Assembly: GCA_020466095.1 (NCBI GenBank) | Contig: CM035807.1 | Coordinates: forward strand, 19,817,985 to 19,881,984 | Length of the DNA: 64,000 bases | Origin: Chlorops oryzae | Taxonomy: Eukaryota; Arthropoda; Insecta; Diptera; Chloropidae | Reading direction: 5' to 3' | Notes under the pieces: model-generated | The model's database searches: none | What the model saw: the letters and a program-made list of their open reading frames with translations, nothing else | What the model was told of the DNA's origin: nothing | Shown here: piece after piece, positions 12,867 to 25,200 of the stretch | How the letters are laid out: every line of letters starts with the position of its first letter | How positions within the stretch are numbered: the first letter of the stretch is position 1 | Made by a program: the position numbers and the translations under genes

Positions 12867-13028
12867 CAGAGTCTTCCGCCTTAGGCAGTTGCGATTCTGC
12901 CGCCTCAGACAGCAGCCTGGTTTTCGCCTTTTCTATTATTTATGCATTGACGGTGAGAATTTGCCGCGCTTGAAAATTGGCCGCCCTAGGCAGTTGCCTA
13001 TGTTGCCTATTCGATAAATCGGCCACTG
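12867..13028. mobile_element. Degraded hAT-type fragment
   Basis: The right end, reversed, starts CAGTGGCCGATTTATCGAAT and continues with TAGGCAACTGCCTAGGGCGG. This matches the usual style of hAT ends (CAGTGGCGGATTTA). The left end near 12867 is a weak counterpart (CAGAGTCTTCCGCCTTAGGC). No 8-bp duplication is visible, so the left boundary is uncertain and the copy is old or truncated. Confidence 0.45.
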
Positions 13029-15067
13029 GATAAGTAGGATACTTATGAATATCTAAAGTTTTATTTATAACTACATCTAGCCAAGGAATAATAATGAGCG
13101 GAGATAATTGATATCTAGGGGGCACATATGTCCGATGATTACTGTACTTCGTAAAACCTTTTGTTGCGAGTTTGATTGCGATAAAGCAATATAATTGGCG
13201 AATCCTAATTGAGTTAGTTTGGAACTGTTAAGGGCACCAATAAGTAATTGTGTTGTGCAGGCAATTCGAGAAATTTCAAAATTAATTATCAAGCATAGAA
13301 TTCTATGGAAATTTCCTCGGATGATAGAAGATCTTAGGAATCCTTTTCAATAGCTCATTCGCAGTGGTTTAGCAAATGGTTGCATGGATTTTCCATTTCT
13401 ATTGTATTCGAGAAATTTTGCGAATTGGAATAGCAATATCTTGGCTTCGTTTGATAAGCTTATGCTCTTTGCATTCTCAAAGGGAAACGTAATTTTCCAC
13501 AGAACAAAGGAAGTGATTGCGAGCAGCGATTTCCAAAGAAATACTGGAAGGTTTCCAGTCTTCGAATTTCAAGGTTATAGAATTTTTATTTTATTTTATT
13601 CATTTTATAATAATACTTGAGACTTGTTCATATAATTTATTTATCAAGAGAAAAACCTGGAAAATTCCCTGCAAATCGAACTGATAAAAAAATTTGTTAT
13701 AAAACATTTCATAAAATCTAACTTTTTATTATTTATATATTATACATATATTATACAGTGTGATTCACGAGAGCTAGTACATCCGGAGCAGGGTGATAGA
13801 GTGATGTCAAGACGAACAAAAAATCGTATGGGATGGGGGGCCGCAAATTCACCCCTGAGGGTTTACCGGACCTAAAATCTTTAAGCAGAAAGTCGAGTGT
13901 TTATAGCTAGACCCTATTAAAAAATCAACAAAATTTTAAAACTCTCGTCAGGGTGTGCAGTTGACTATACCCTTTAAAAGATTTTCTGCTTCTAACCAAC
14001 ACCCCTACAGGAATTCCAACTAGTCTCCAGCTACTTCCCAACTAGTCTCAAACATACCAGTACTGCGCTCTCTTAATTTGACATTATTGGTTAACTAATT
14101 TTTTAGACTGATCAACCGGGCCTTTTTTCAAATCAACCCCTTCCTCAATGACCTTAATTTACTCTAATAGTAGATCCACCTCTGGTCACATCGAGACCTC
14201 TTGTCGGCGTTGTTCCTTTCGACTGCTTTTGTGTTCGATCTTTTGTTGATACTTCGAGACTGGTTAGTTTTCCTAGATAAAGTACTTGTTCCCTTCCAAA
14301 TTACCCAGCTCTACAGGGACGATGCCAGCAACTCTTCCGCGGTTCAAACTCTGAAGCCGTTGCAGAGCGCACTGGACATGTACATTCCTTCTAGCCTTTG
14401 CTTAATTGGAGCTCTCCATATCTTTCATACATTCTATGTTTAAAGCTGGAAAAATAACTATAACCCCCCCAAAACAAAACTCTAAACTGAACTTTAAAAA
14501 AAAAGGTCAACCATACTAAAAAGGGTGTTTTTAAGATTTAATTAAAAAATCTTTTTTTATAAGTATTTAAAGGTCATGAGAAAATGAGTCGCGGCAAAGT
14601 CTCCAAGTGAATTCGCTTTTATCCTTGAATTGGAACTTGGTTTCTAGTTTGTAGTGCTTCATTTATTATCATTACGTAAAGGCTGCCACGCTGATATCGG
14701 CAATGGCTTCCATTTCAAAAGATTAAAAGATAATCTAATGAACGCTTCATCTCTGAATGAATCGCATTTTAGCTTCTTAATGCGTTACAAGTGGATTTTT
14801 TCCCACCATTAAAAATCGGTTATTTGAAGATGCGATAAATGCTCACAAAAAGCTTTTGAGCCAAATCTTTTGTATTATTCTTGGCTTCCGACGTTGAAAA
14901 TATATTTGAAAAGACGATTTTTGAACCTAAAAAAAAAAAATGATTGATTGAAATATTGATTCTGTTATCTACGCCAAATAACGACGGAATGCGAAACATT
15001 TTCGAGTACTTTTGCACTTGCCAATAATTGATCAGCGGCTTTGTTTTTCTCTGTTGTACACACATAA
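13029..15067. other. Intergenic DNA, no supported gene
   Basis: Short frames only. The piece starting ACAGTGTGATTCACGAGAGC at 13755 looks like the edge of a dispersed element, but I find no matching end. Runs of C and A near 14465 and 14930 are low-complexity. Confidence 0.4.
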
Positions 15068-15352
15068 ATAGCAATAGATACATGTCGCACCACGGCAACT
15101 AAAGAGACACAACTCAAAATTTGCGATTTTTCAGAAAACGCGAATATCCAAAAGCATCGCAGTGTCAACCAAAGCAAGAAGAAAGGCATTACGGCTTTTC
15201 TTTTAGCCCTTTTTTAATAAGAAAAACAGAATAGAATTTTTCCCTGCAGGTGGACGGTGAATTAGGAACAGGATTCATAGCATAACTCGAAATTCAAAAA
15301 TTTTGAGTTGTGTCACTTTAGTTGCCTGGGTGCGACATGTATCCAATGCTAT
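15068..15352. repeat. Inverted repeat with ~65-bp arms
   Basis: The left arm 15068-15135 pairs with the right arm 15285-15352. The shared core reads GATACATGTCGCACC, then GGCAACTAAAG, then GACACAACTCAAAATTT. The arms differ at several positions and enclose a ~150-bp loop. It is probably a non-autonomous DNA transposon. No convincing target duplication is seen and the true ends may lie further out. Confidence 0.6.
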
Positions 15353-16238
15353 CTAAATATAAGATATATAATCTATCATTTCTGCAAGTAGCCCAATCAA
15401 ATACAAAAAAAAAAAAAACTCAATAGTGACTCTAATATCAAGGCATTCCGGCTCAAAGGCCGAAATTGCGAAACGAACGAAAAAGGCAATTTAAAATACG
15501 TGCTGCTATTGAAGTTATACAAATCAGTCTGCGGCTATGGAAATTATTATGCACGTTAAATTTAACAATTAACCCTTTTACGTTTCCACCGAATATTGAA
15601 TTTCGATTTCGAAGTCTCTCGACATATTCAATGGTCAGTTGGATTTGCAGATGTGTTCAGCTCCAAGCAATGCTGAAGGCGAAACAAGGATACTCTTAAA
15701 ATCTCGCTCTTCCGAAGAAATCATTTAAATGTGTGACAATTTCATTTTGTTTTCCCATTTGTGGATACCTACCTTTTCTTTTATTTTTATTTAAAAAAAA
15801 ATCAATTTCAGTGAATATTTGAATATTATTTTTCTGCTTTTTCCTATGGTAGTAATTTTTACTCGGAGTGAGGGTCCAAGACAGACTGCTTTAGAGGACT
15901 ATCTCTAATTTTCTTGTCCAGAACTTTTAAAGCTTGGCCAGCTTTCTTCTTAAAATATTTTTGTTCATGATATTGATTCATTTTAGAAATTTTAAAACGA
16001 TTTTCCTCGACATATCGCGCGATTCATCCCTGTTCATCAACAGTCCTACTTAACCAAACTAGAAATCTTATGGCCAATTCCAGGCTAAACGGCCCTAACA
16101 GGACACACCCGTCACAGCCATTCTGAGCAGAAATTATTTAATTTCAATGCTTAATTATTGTTAATCGTTTTCAAAATCTTAAATCCTTGAGAAACACATG
16201 GTTTTTGTCGCCGATACACTCTGTGTCGAGGGTATATT
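15353..16238. other. Intergenic DNA, no supported gene
   Basis: AT-rich with poly-A near 15407. A 77-codon frame at 15466-15699 has no recognisable features. Nothing else is supported. Confidence 0.4.
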
Positions 16239-16460
16239 CAGGGTTGTCATACAATCCGATAGCTGTTGGAATTGGAATTTTAGTCGACTGAATTTTCATA
16301 TATCTGATAGACAGCCGGATAAAATAGGGTTCTGTGCAACTAAGAACTGATAATGGTTCCGATTCAAAACCAAAAACGAAAAAAATTTCTGAATTCTGTA
16401 TGAAATTTCGATCGATTTTAATTTCGATTCCGACAGCTATCGGATTCTGTGACACTCCTG
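16239..16460. mobile_element. 222-bp MITE with CAGGGTTGTCA-type ends
   Basis: The left end CAGGGTTGTCATACAATCCG and the reversed right end CAGGAGTGTCACAGAATCCG are imperfect inverted repeats. Both continue into ATAGCTGTxGGAAT. The flanks read ATT on both sides. The interior is non-coding. Ends starting CAGGG suggest hAT, but the 8-bp flanks do not match, so the superfamily is left open. Confidence 0.6.
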
Positions 16461-16565
16461 ATTGTGTTTGTGTACCACAGACACTCCGTTACACTATTTT
16501 TCTTGCTAAAATATGAACATAATTACCTACAAGCATAGAAAAATTATTTTCTTTTGTTTAAAATT

Positions 16566-16593
16566 ATTTATTTATTTTTATTTTTTTAATTTT

Positions 16594-16686
<93 letters not shown>

Positions 16687-16726
16687 TTATTTATTTATTT
16701 ATATTTATTTATTTATTTATTTATTT

Positions 16727-16762
<36 letters not shown>

Positions 16763-16781
16763 TGTATTTATTTATTTATTT

Positions 16782-16813
<32 letters not shown>

Positions 16814-16850
16814 TTATTTATTTATTTATTTATTATATTTATTATTTATT
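16566..16850. repeat. (TTTA)n microsatellite
   Basis: About 285 bp of TTTA/ATTT tetranucleotide repeats with occasional interruptions. They generate a spurious Tyr/Leu/Phe/Ile frame of 124 codons. Confidence 0.95.
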
Positions 16851-18550
16851 TGAGCATCCTAATACAAAAGAATATTTATTCTTATGACTGTATTAGTCAA
16901 TGTGGTAGTAATCATTTTAAATAAGAAAGAAAGGAAAGAAGAGAAAAATAAAAAAAGAAAGAGAAAAGGAAGAAAGAAAAAAAAATTAATAAAAATAAGA
17001 AAAAAATATATCAGAATGATTGAATTTGATTTCAAATTCCAGCTTTATTCAAGCTTTTAAAAATTTGGTCGATTTCGGATGAATTAAAAAATCAATTTAA
17101 TAAGATATTTTAATTTTATTTAAATTTTATTTCAAATTTCGATTTTGTGTGTTTTGTGGGTAATGCTATTATTTCGGGCTACCATGCAAAAAAAAAATGA
17201 GTTTTTTGAAACTCGGCTATAAAAAGGTTCAAAGGAAAAGAAGGAATCCCTCTTCGTTGTCATGCCGTGGCAAAAATTTGTGTAAATGATATTTGCGATG
17301 ATTACGCTAAATATTTAAATGAAAAAAATCGAATACACTGCAAAGACTTGGATGCTAAATGGAACAACTGCCATAGAATAGTAGAGGAGAGGAATTTCGA
17401 AAAAAAAAAAATACCTAGGCTTATGACTGAAATGACTTTTGAAGAATGAAAGTCTTCAAAAACGTAAGAAACTTCAACCGAAGTTTATCGAGTTGTTGAG
17501 CTGCGACAATTCCACGGAGTTATTTCAACCTGCAGGACACTTGGATAAAAAAATGAAATTATTGATGAAGACGGATGAGCTAATCGAATCTCGGTGATTC
17601 TGATCATTTCTATATATATTTTGTATGGTCAATTTCGAATGGTTCATGTGTTACAACAAGGCCTCACATAACGCAATTTTGGACCTCTTCAAAAGAACAT
17701 AAGATAGAAAAAAATCGATAAATAAATTCTGCGAAAAGGCTCCACTGCCGAAAAATCATCTCGATCCAATCCTAAAAATTGACAAAACTTCTTGAATAAA
17801 TTAAGAAATTTCATATTCACATCGTTCAGAACCGATTAGCATAATTCGGTAAACAGTGTTTATTGAGTTCATTATTACTTGTTATTGTCAATGAATAAAT
17901 AACAACAGGTGCCAAGAGTAAACATATAGAAAAAAAATCAGACGCCAAATTCAATATATGTAGCTTTAAAGAGAAATCTTAATAATTCCACAACAGGTAA
18001 AATTCCCCAGAAAATAAATGGGGAAGAAAGGACAATTTCAATTGAAAGATACAACTAACATACATACATACATACATACATGTAAGCTTTGAGGGTGGCG
18101 ACTTTTCGAATATTTTCTTACTATTCTTTTGAACCCAACTGTATTTTAGCGCGTTCATTTTTTTTTAATTAAATTAATTTTTGATTCAAATTCTGCAACT
18201 TCCCAATTTATTTGATTCGCGTTTCACAGTCCGAAAAAACTAATCACATATTTTTTCTCACAATTATTCCTCACCCATCATCATCATGTCAATTCATGAT
18301 TCACCGATGAAGACCAAATCGCTCTCCAAACCGCAACTCCAAAATAAAATATTTAAAAAAAAAATGATTAAATCATTTTTTTTTTTGATTTGGAGTTTTT
18401 GTTGCTGTAATCTCAGCAATTCAAATCGAATTTTCGCATGCCGACCAGAAGGGGTCGCATACGAAATGAGATCGATGTTGACCCAAATCGTTTGGAGTAT
18501 GTTTCTTTGTGTGTCAATAATAAATAATAAAAAAATATATAATGTATATG
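16851..18550. other. Intergenic DNA, no supported gene
   Basis: Begins with a purine-rich GAAA tract (16920-17010). Short frames only. A small (ACAT)n run lies at 18058-18081 and a poly-A/T patch near 18354-18390. Confidence 0.4.
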
Positions 18551-18728
18551 CAGGGCCGTTTTTAGGCAAAGGCTGCAGCCTATGGGCCCGCACCACAAAA
18601 TGCTATTGCCTTTTGGTTTTTCACTGCGCAAACGATATGTTTGCATAGCAGTGACCTTTTTTTTCTACTCTAGGGGGCCCGCACCACAGGCACAGCCTAG
18701 GGGCCCAAAAAGCCTAGAAACGGCCCTG
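18551..18728. mobile_element. 178-bp hAT MITE with perfect 8-bp target duplication
   Basis: Starts CAGGGCCGTTTTTAGGC and ends GCCTAGAAACGGCCCTG. The inverted repeats continue inward through GGGCCCGCACCAC. The flanking octamer TGTATATG is perfectly duplicated at 18543-18550 and 18729-18736. CAGGG ends plus an 8-bp duplication are typical of hAT elements. The interior is non-coding. The near-intact duplication suggests a fairly recent insertion, about 490 bp upstream of the first visible invadolysin exon. Confidence 0.9.
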
Positions 18729-19217
18729 TGTATATGTACTGCGTAATAACTGTTTTTCACTTAATACACCCAATCCGATGTCAATCACGTGCACGTGACC
18801 AAGTCGGTTTTTAAAATTTTTTTTCTTTTTTTTTTTTGGCGCCCAATTTTTATGGAAATCCATGTGACTCAACAACGTGTATTTCCATAAAAAGTTAATT
18901 CACAAAGTAATTCTCTCTTCGCGTTGCTAACCTTGTGGGACAAATCAATCAAGCACGTTAGTCAACATTCAACAATTTGTTGGATGCTTGACATTTGATG
19001 AAAATAATACCCACTACCCGATGGTCCCTTTGCCCCATGTGCCATAGGTAGTTATTATAAGGCATATGTGTGAATGTTTGTGTGTTTCTTTAAGGTACCT
19101 CTATTAAGGTATATTAAGGTTGTAATTATTTGGAAAAAAAATTTCGATGCTTTGCAATATTTGATTGTTAATGTTGTTGTTTTTTTCCGTTTTCTCTTCT
19201 GCTTTATCACTTAACAG

Positions 19218-22200
19218 GTCATTCACGGTGCGCGCATCGAGCCATTAAATGCTGCACATAATGCTAATCGAGCTTCCCATAGCGTGCAGAAGCGGAACGC
19301 CGAGGAGCAGCCGTTGCGGATCTTGCTGTCTTATGATGAATCGGTTTACGGGTAAGATATCGAAATCGACAATGTCACGAAATCGGAGATGTGATGCAAA
19401 AAAAAAAAAAGACTTCAAAAAAGACTATGCACACCATAATAGAGTAAATGAGAATTAACAGTGGAACTTTTTTCTGGTTTTTTTTTATTGTTTTTTACTT
19501 TGTTTTTATTTTTTTTTTTTTGTTTTTATTGATTTGTTTTCTGGCAAGCCATACCCTTCTTAAGCAAAATGATATGCGAAAAAATTTATTCAAATCAGGC
19601 ATGATTCTTTGAGACTACAGTGCAGTGATTAAAAATAATGTGAGATCGGTTTTTTCGCTCAGGCTCAGAACGCGATTTTTCAAACTTGTTCGAAGAACCG
19701 AACCGAAAATTCTTCTCGAAATGGGTGTGATTTGAAATTGAAATTGAAGAAACCTGGGAATTACGTATGTATGAGACTCATTCGGAAGCAGCAACACACC
19801 ATAACAAAGCCTCAAATTAAGTAACCTTAAATAATTGGAACTAGCTGAAGTGCCCAACAACTTAATTCGTCTTCACTTAATTCAATTTGAATTGCAGAAT
19901 CAGCGCGATCAATCCATGTACATACATATCTGTATTATGTTCGATTTGTATGGGGGAAGTCAATGAAAACTGAAGTTCTCTCAAGATTCAATGGAACAAG
20001 CTTTGAAGTAAAGCTGAGCTTCGTTCAATAGACTAAATTATTCTATTGTCAACATGTGGCCGATTCTTATCATAACAGCGCAGGTTATTTTTCTTTTTCT
20101 AGTGATGTACTTCCTGCTTTGAAGTGGGCTCGCTTAATGACATTTGCGATACGACGGGTTTGCTTTTTTCTAACAGTCGATGCGTCGTTTAGTCTGACAC
20201 CGCGAAAACTTAGTGCTATAGATAGTCTCAATAGACTGATCACTTAATCATAAACAATCGAAACTCTCTATAGCGAACTCCTCTATAACGAATTTCTCTC
20301 TATTGCGAATCTTCTGAAGGCCCATTCGGTACAATCTAAGTGCCTTTTTTCCTCCTTATAACGAATTCTCTACCTTAGAGAGACGAAAAAACTATCACAC
20401 GCCAGTCTAAGAAAGAACTGCTAAATTATTTGGAGGCCCAATGGGGGAAGTCGTAGTCCTTTGAAGAAAATTTGACCTCAGACAGGAATTCTAAATATGT
20501 TGGGACCCACCTTGCAAAACTCTAGGCGGCCTAGACTTCTAAGTTGAAATTTTTAATTCAAAAGTTCCAGTGCTATGAAATTACTCCCCGTGAAGAAAAG
20601 GCGTGGTCTGCCTAAAATTATAGAATATATAATAACAAATTTCTATGTAAGTCAATCTCGGACCTTATGTACCTAGGACTAAGTCCCGCTCGAGGATGCT
20701 TTTTGAGGTTATGGCGGCAACTCGAGCTGAAGCAGTTATATGGACCACAAATAAGGATTCAGCAACCTCGAAAATCTTATACAGCCAGATTCTGAATGTT
20801 CCCGGGGAACAAATTCCCGGGGAATTTACTTTTCTCAAGAGTAAACTTCTTCTTTTTTAAATATTTTGGGGAAGAATTTTGATAGGGAATGAGTATTTTG
20901 CCCATACCCATAATTTTCCTTACCCTATCTATTGAAAAAAGAAGAATTTTGGTCTTGAGAGAAGAAAATTCCCTGAGATTTCGTTCCCTGGGAATATTCA
21001 GAATCGGGGCTGATAGAAAGCAAAGTGAGACACCGGAGTAGCAAACATTTTAGGACACAGATCCAGGAAAAAAAAAAATTGATCGTGGACCCAAGTGTTG
21101 AATCCGAATTTGAGGTTCATATGGCTCCATCGCCTGCAGAACCTTAAAAAAGCATCACTGAAACCTAGACCCAATGAAGCTAAATGGTGCCAAAAATCAG
21201 ATTCGAAATGTTAGCATAGTGAGACCCCTGGGTCTGACACTTTTTTTTTTCTTTCTGCGGTTGTGTTGTTTATGTATCTCCTGAGACAAAATCGCCCATT
21301 ATTTCTGAATAAAAGAGTCCACCAATTTTTCTGCTTTTTTTGTTTAATGCCAATTGCGGTTGAAGCTTCGTAAATCAGTGTCCATTGTCTTGACAAGTTT
21401 TACAATTGATACTTGATAAATTTTGTACTCCGGCCTTTGCCTGGCTTCGCCATGCACTTGATACGATTGTGTCGCACTTCGACGTTCAACTTGAGCCAGA
21501 GCCAGCCAATGAAATAAAATTGATAGCTTAAATTCAATACTTCATTCGAAGTGTTCGTTAAGTGATTTATTAACCGAGCAACGCTCTACCACTTGATGAA
21601 GTCCATTCAATTCTTGATTGCATTGCCCATATGTATTTGGAAGGGAAAAAATTATTTTATTTTTTAAACTTTTTCTTTTTACTTTCTTTATTTATTAATT
21701 AATTTATTTTTTTCCCATTGTTGAAATTCTTTCTCTCAATGTATCTCGTGACAGCGTTCGAAAAACATTTTTAACACAATTAAGCTCGAAGTATGGACGA
21801 AGTCTTTCATTTGAATTCTGTTCGGAGGCTTGCCCCATCATCATTTCATATTTTTGAAAATTTATTAAAATATGATGGAGGCCATTATGATGATGATGCT
21901 CTTAAATCTAGCAATTTTGAACACCTGATTCAACCGCTTCGCTTCGGCAAAAAAAATATAGAAAACTTTAATCATTGTCAATGATCAAATAAAATAATAA
22001 TAAACATATGTCAAGGCCACACAACCAAGAATGTCCACAAAAAATTCTCTATTGATTAAATGAAAATTCATTTATTTAGTCGAACTTCTGTGAATTGGCA
22101 TTCATGATTGCATATCAATTACAGAATATAAAACCAATTAAAATCAGCTCGAGCTTCTTCCCAAGCGACACAACTTCTCTTTAAACGGTCTTCAAGAGCG

Positions 22201-25200
22201 CTCAGAGACTAATTAATGAGAGCTAATGCTCTCAGAAAAGCTCTTTGAGCGCTCTTGAAGACCTTCTACAGACTAAAAGGACGCAAAAAGGCGGGGCTTA
22301 GAAGCCTTATGAGAGTTTTTAGAGACTTAACAAAAAATCAGTTTTCTCTCTAGGAAGTCTTTGAGAACTCTTTGTAAGATCTTTAAAACATCTTTAAGAG
22401 TTCTTTGAAAGACTGAATATTGATGTCATCATCAGTCCGTGTGCGTGATAGGGACGCAAATATTATATGTTCATACGTTTTATAAATTATATCCTTTTTC
22501 TTTTTCTTTAAGAAGAAACACAAAAGACGTCCTACATATTCAATGTTGGAAATATTTTGAACACAAAAGGACACGTGTGAAGATTATAATGTAATAAAAA
22601 AATATGAAAAATTGAAATGAAATATCTCGATTATTTGAACATAAAAATGAAAACGGAGATCAGTTCATCGGCAATATGATATATTCTACCCCACTAAATT
22701 TTCACGCGCCTTTAAAATGTTAATGTTTTGTAAAAATTTTTAAGTTTAAAAATCGTTATTTTTTAAATTTTCTTTTCGTTTCTTTTACATTTTATTCTGG
22801 AATAATAGAAAACTTATTTCAGGCATTTTCCCTTCTTAATTTGAAATCAACATTTTCATAAAGCATAAAAAAGTTTTGGTTGATTGTTTAGAAATAAAAT
22901 CATACAACTTCGTTCCAAAAAGATGGCGGATTTCCAAATGTCTTTTGAAGACCTTCTGAAAAGTTAAACGTCTCAATAGTGAGCAGACATATTTAGAGTT
23001 GCAACAGGATTTTTTTGTTTCAATCTAAATAACACCCCTGGTAAGAGTTGCATTTTTATTTTGCTTTTGTTATTTCTGTTCTCACTTGTTAATATCAACC
23101 CTGCGTAAATGAGAAAAATGTCAAAAACAAACAATAAAATGTAATGACTCACTATTTCCTCTCAATAAGTTCTTTGTAAGAGTTTCCAAAGACGTGACGT
23201 CACTGAAAATCTCTGAAAGATCTTTATAAACAGGAACATAGAGGCCTACTCTCACAAAGCTCTTTAAAATGTCTTTTGAAGAGTTTTCCAAATATGAATG
23301 TGTTACCTCTTTGAAATACCAATATGAGAGTTTCCGAAGAGTTAAAAAAACGTTATCGGAAATTGGTCTTCGGACGCTGTTCAAAGAGTTTATTGAGAGC
23401 TTTCTAAGACATCCGATTTTTTAAGTATTCTAAAGACGTTTGAAAGAGTTTTTTGAGACAAGATATTTTTTAAAGTTTTTATTATACTTTTCAGAGAGTT
23501 TTCAAAGATATTAAGTTTTTCAAAGACCTTCAAAAGAGCATTCAAAGAGTTTTATGTCTAAGAATACTCTCCAAATTTGATATCTGTGTCGCTTGGGTTG
23601 TTATCGTGAAAAGAATAAACAAATTTTTCGATTTAATATCATTGGAAAATTAAATTCAAAATTTTTATATTTTTACTGAATTTAATTTTGCTCCAACGAA
23701 AGCATGCAATCATATTCGAAGGAGCATATGTGCGTCCATTTATTTTTGAAGAAAAACCGAACAATTCGAGAATTAATCTGCCAAATGTGTCCCCATGCCT
23801 ATTGCCATGGTTGATAATATTCGCATCGACTATTTTCTACATGAAAGAAGCTACACCCACACAGAATTTTCATGTAAGAAAAAAGAACCCTGCAGTAATT
23901 CGGACTTCTCTCAAACTTCTCCCTGACTAGTCACAAAGTGACCAGGATAACTTCTCAATTTGCTCTCAATACTTTGAACTGTCTTTTTTATATAACATTG
24001 GCTTGTCACTGAAAAATAACCACTCTCACATTTAATTAGTCCACGAGTAGACCTACTACTACTACTACCCGAATGTACTAGTTATCCTTGTAGTGCTCAA
24101 CTGCTCCAGGAGTAGACCTTAAATCGTCATATGAACCAATTGATACAATTTTTGAACTACTCTTCTTCTAGATCGCTTGTTGATACTCAAGGTCTAGTCA
24201 AGTCTCTCACATAAAATACTCTACATTGTGACTAGTCATATTTCGAGTGACCTCAGAGTACTCCTTTTTGATAAATTGACCTACCTATTGGTTATTGTAG
24301 GGAAGGGATACTTCAGCTATGTATGCGTGTCGTTTTGCATTTGAAATTATCATCATTTTGAGAAAATATTTCAATTAGTTCTCAAGTATCGAGCTTCTTT
24401 ACCCATTTCGACATGGCAGGTTTGCACTTTAAAGCGACGCTGAAGAAACCCACCCATTCCGATAAATCTCAAAGTCTTGCTGATTTCCGGTTTGTTTATT
24501 TTTTTTTTTTTCAGTTATATTTTATTTTGATTTATTTTTCATTTCGAATAAATTCTTATTTGTATTTTTTTATATTTTTTTATTTGGTTCGTGGCACGAG
24601 ATTGAGTCCAGCTCACTGAAAGTGTACTTATTTATTAGTTTTATTGAATCGTCTCTTCCGATTTAATCTTTGGTTGTGTACTTAAATTGCGTATAATTCC
24701 TCTAATCTAGCTTTTATGCATTAATTCTTTCAGATTAGATTCGGAGAAATTTGTATTAATAAACGTAAGTATGATTCAGCATGCATTCTAAATAATTGAT
24801 ACAGCTCAAAACAAATCCTTGAGGAGAAAATCATTCAAAATTAAACAAATAAATTTGAAAAAAAAAATAAAACGTGTCAGCGTGCCATTTACTCGAAGGA
24901 CGTGAGCTTTTGCGATAAAATTCAGGCTGGAGATTATTTGAATCGATCACTTCGAAGACCTCATAAGTCACTATATATTTAGAATATTTCAGGAATCAAT
25001 TTAAAACTGCTGCACGCCTAAGCCAATGAGATTTAAGGAAATTTTTTCATCCTTTATCCAGTATTATAAATAGAGGAGTGTATTAGATTATGTACAAAAT
25101 ACGCATCTACCTTTAAAAAAACATTTTCAGCAAGAAAAAAGGGATGTTGGAAAACTTTTGACTTAATAGGTCTTTCTTAAATTCAATTCGTTTCAGGTCA

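Larger units (their letters stand above)
19352..24733 (+). other. Invadolysin intron, 5.4 kb, repeat-filled
   Basis: Contains poly-T runs near 19490-19525, a pogo/Tigger-like relic (20256-20390), a dispersed repeat (20440-21250) with a nested MITE (20782-21012), and an older dispersed repeat (about 22046-24300) interrupted by a TIR element (22160-23597). No further exon is needed by phase between 19351 and 24734. Confidence 0.7.

Noticed and set aside
16513..16887. 124-codon frame rich in Tyr, Leu, Phe and Ile
   Set aside because: Pure translation of the TTTA microsatellite.
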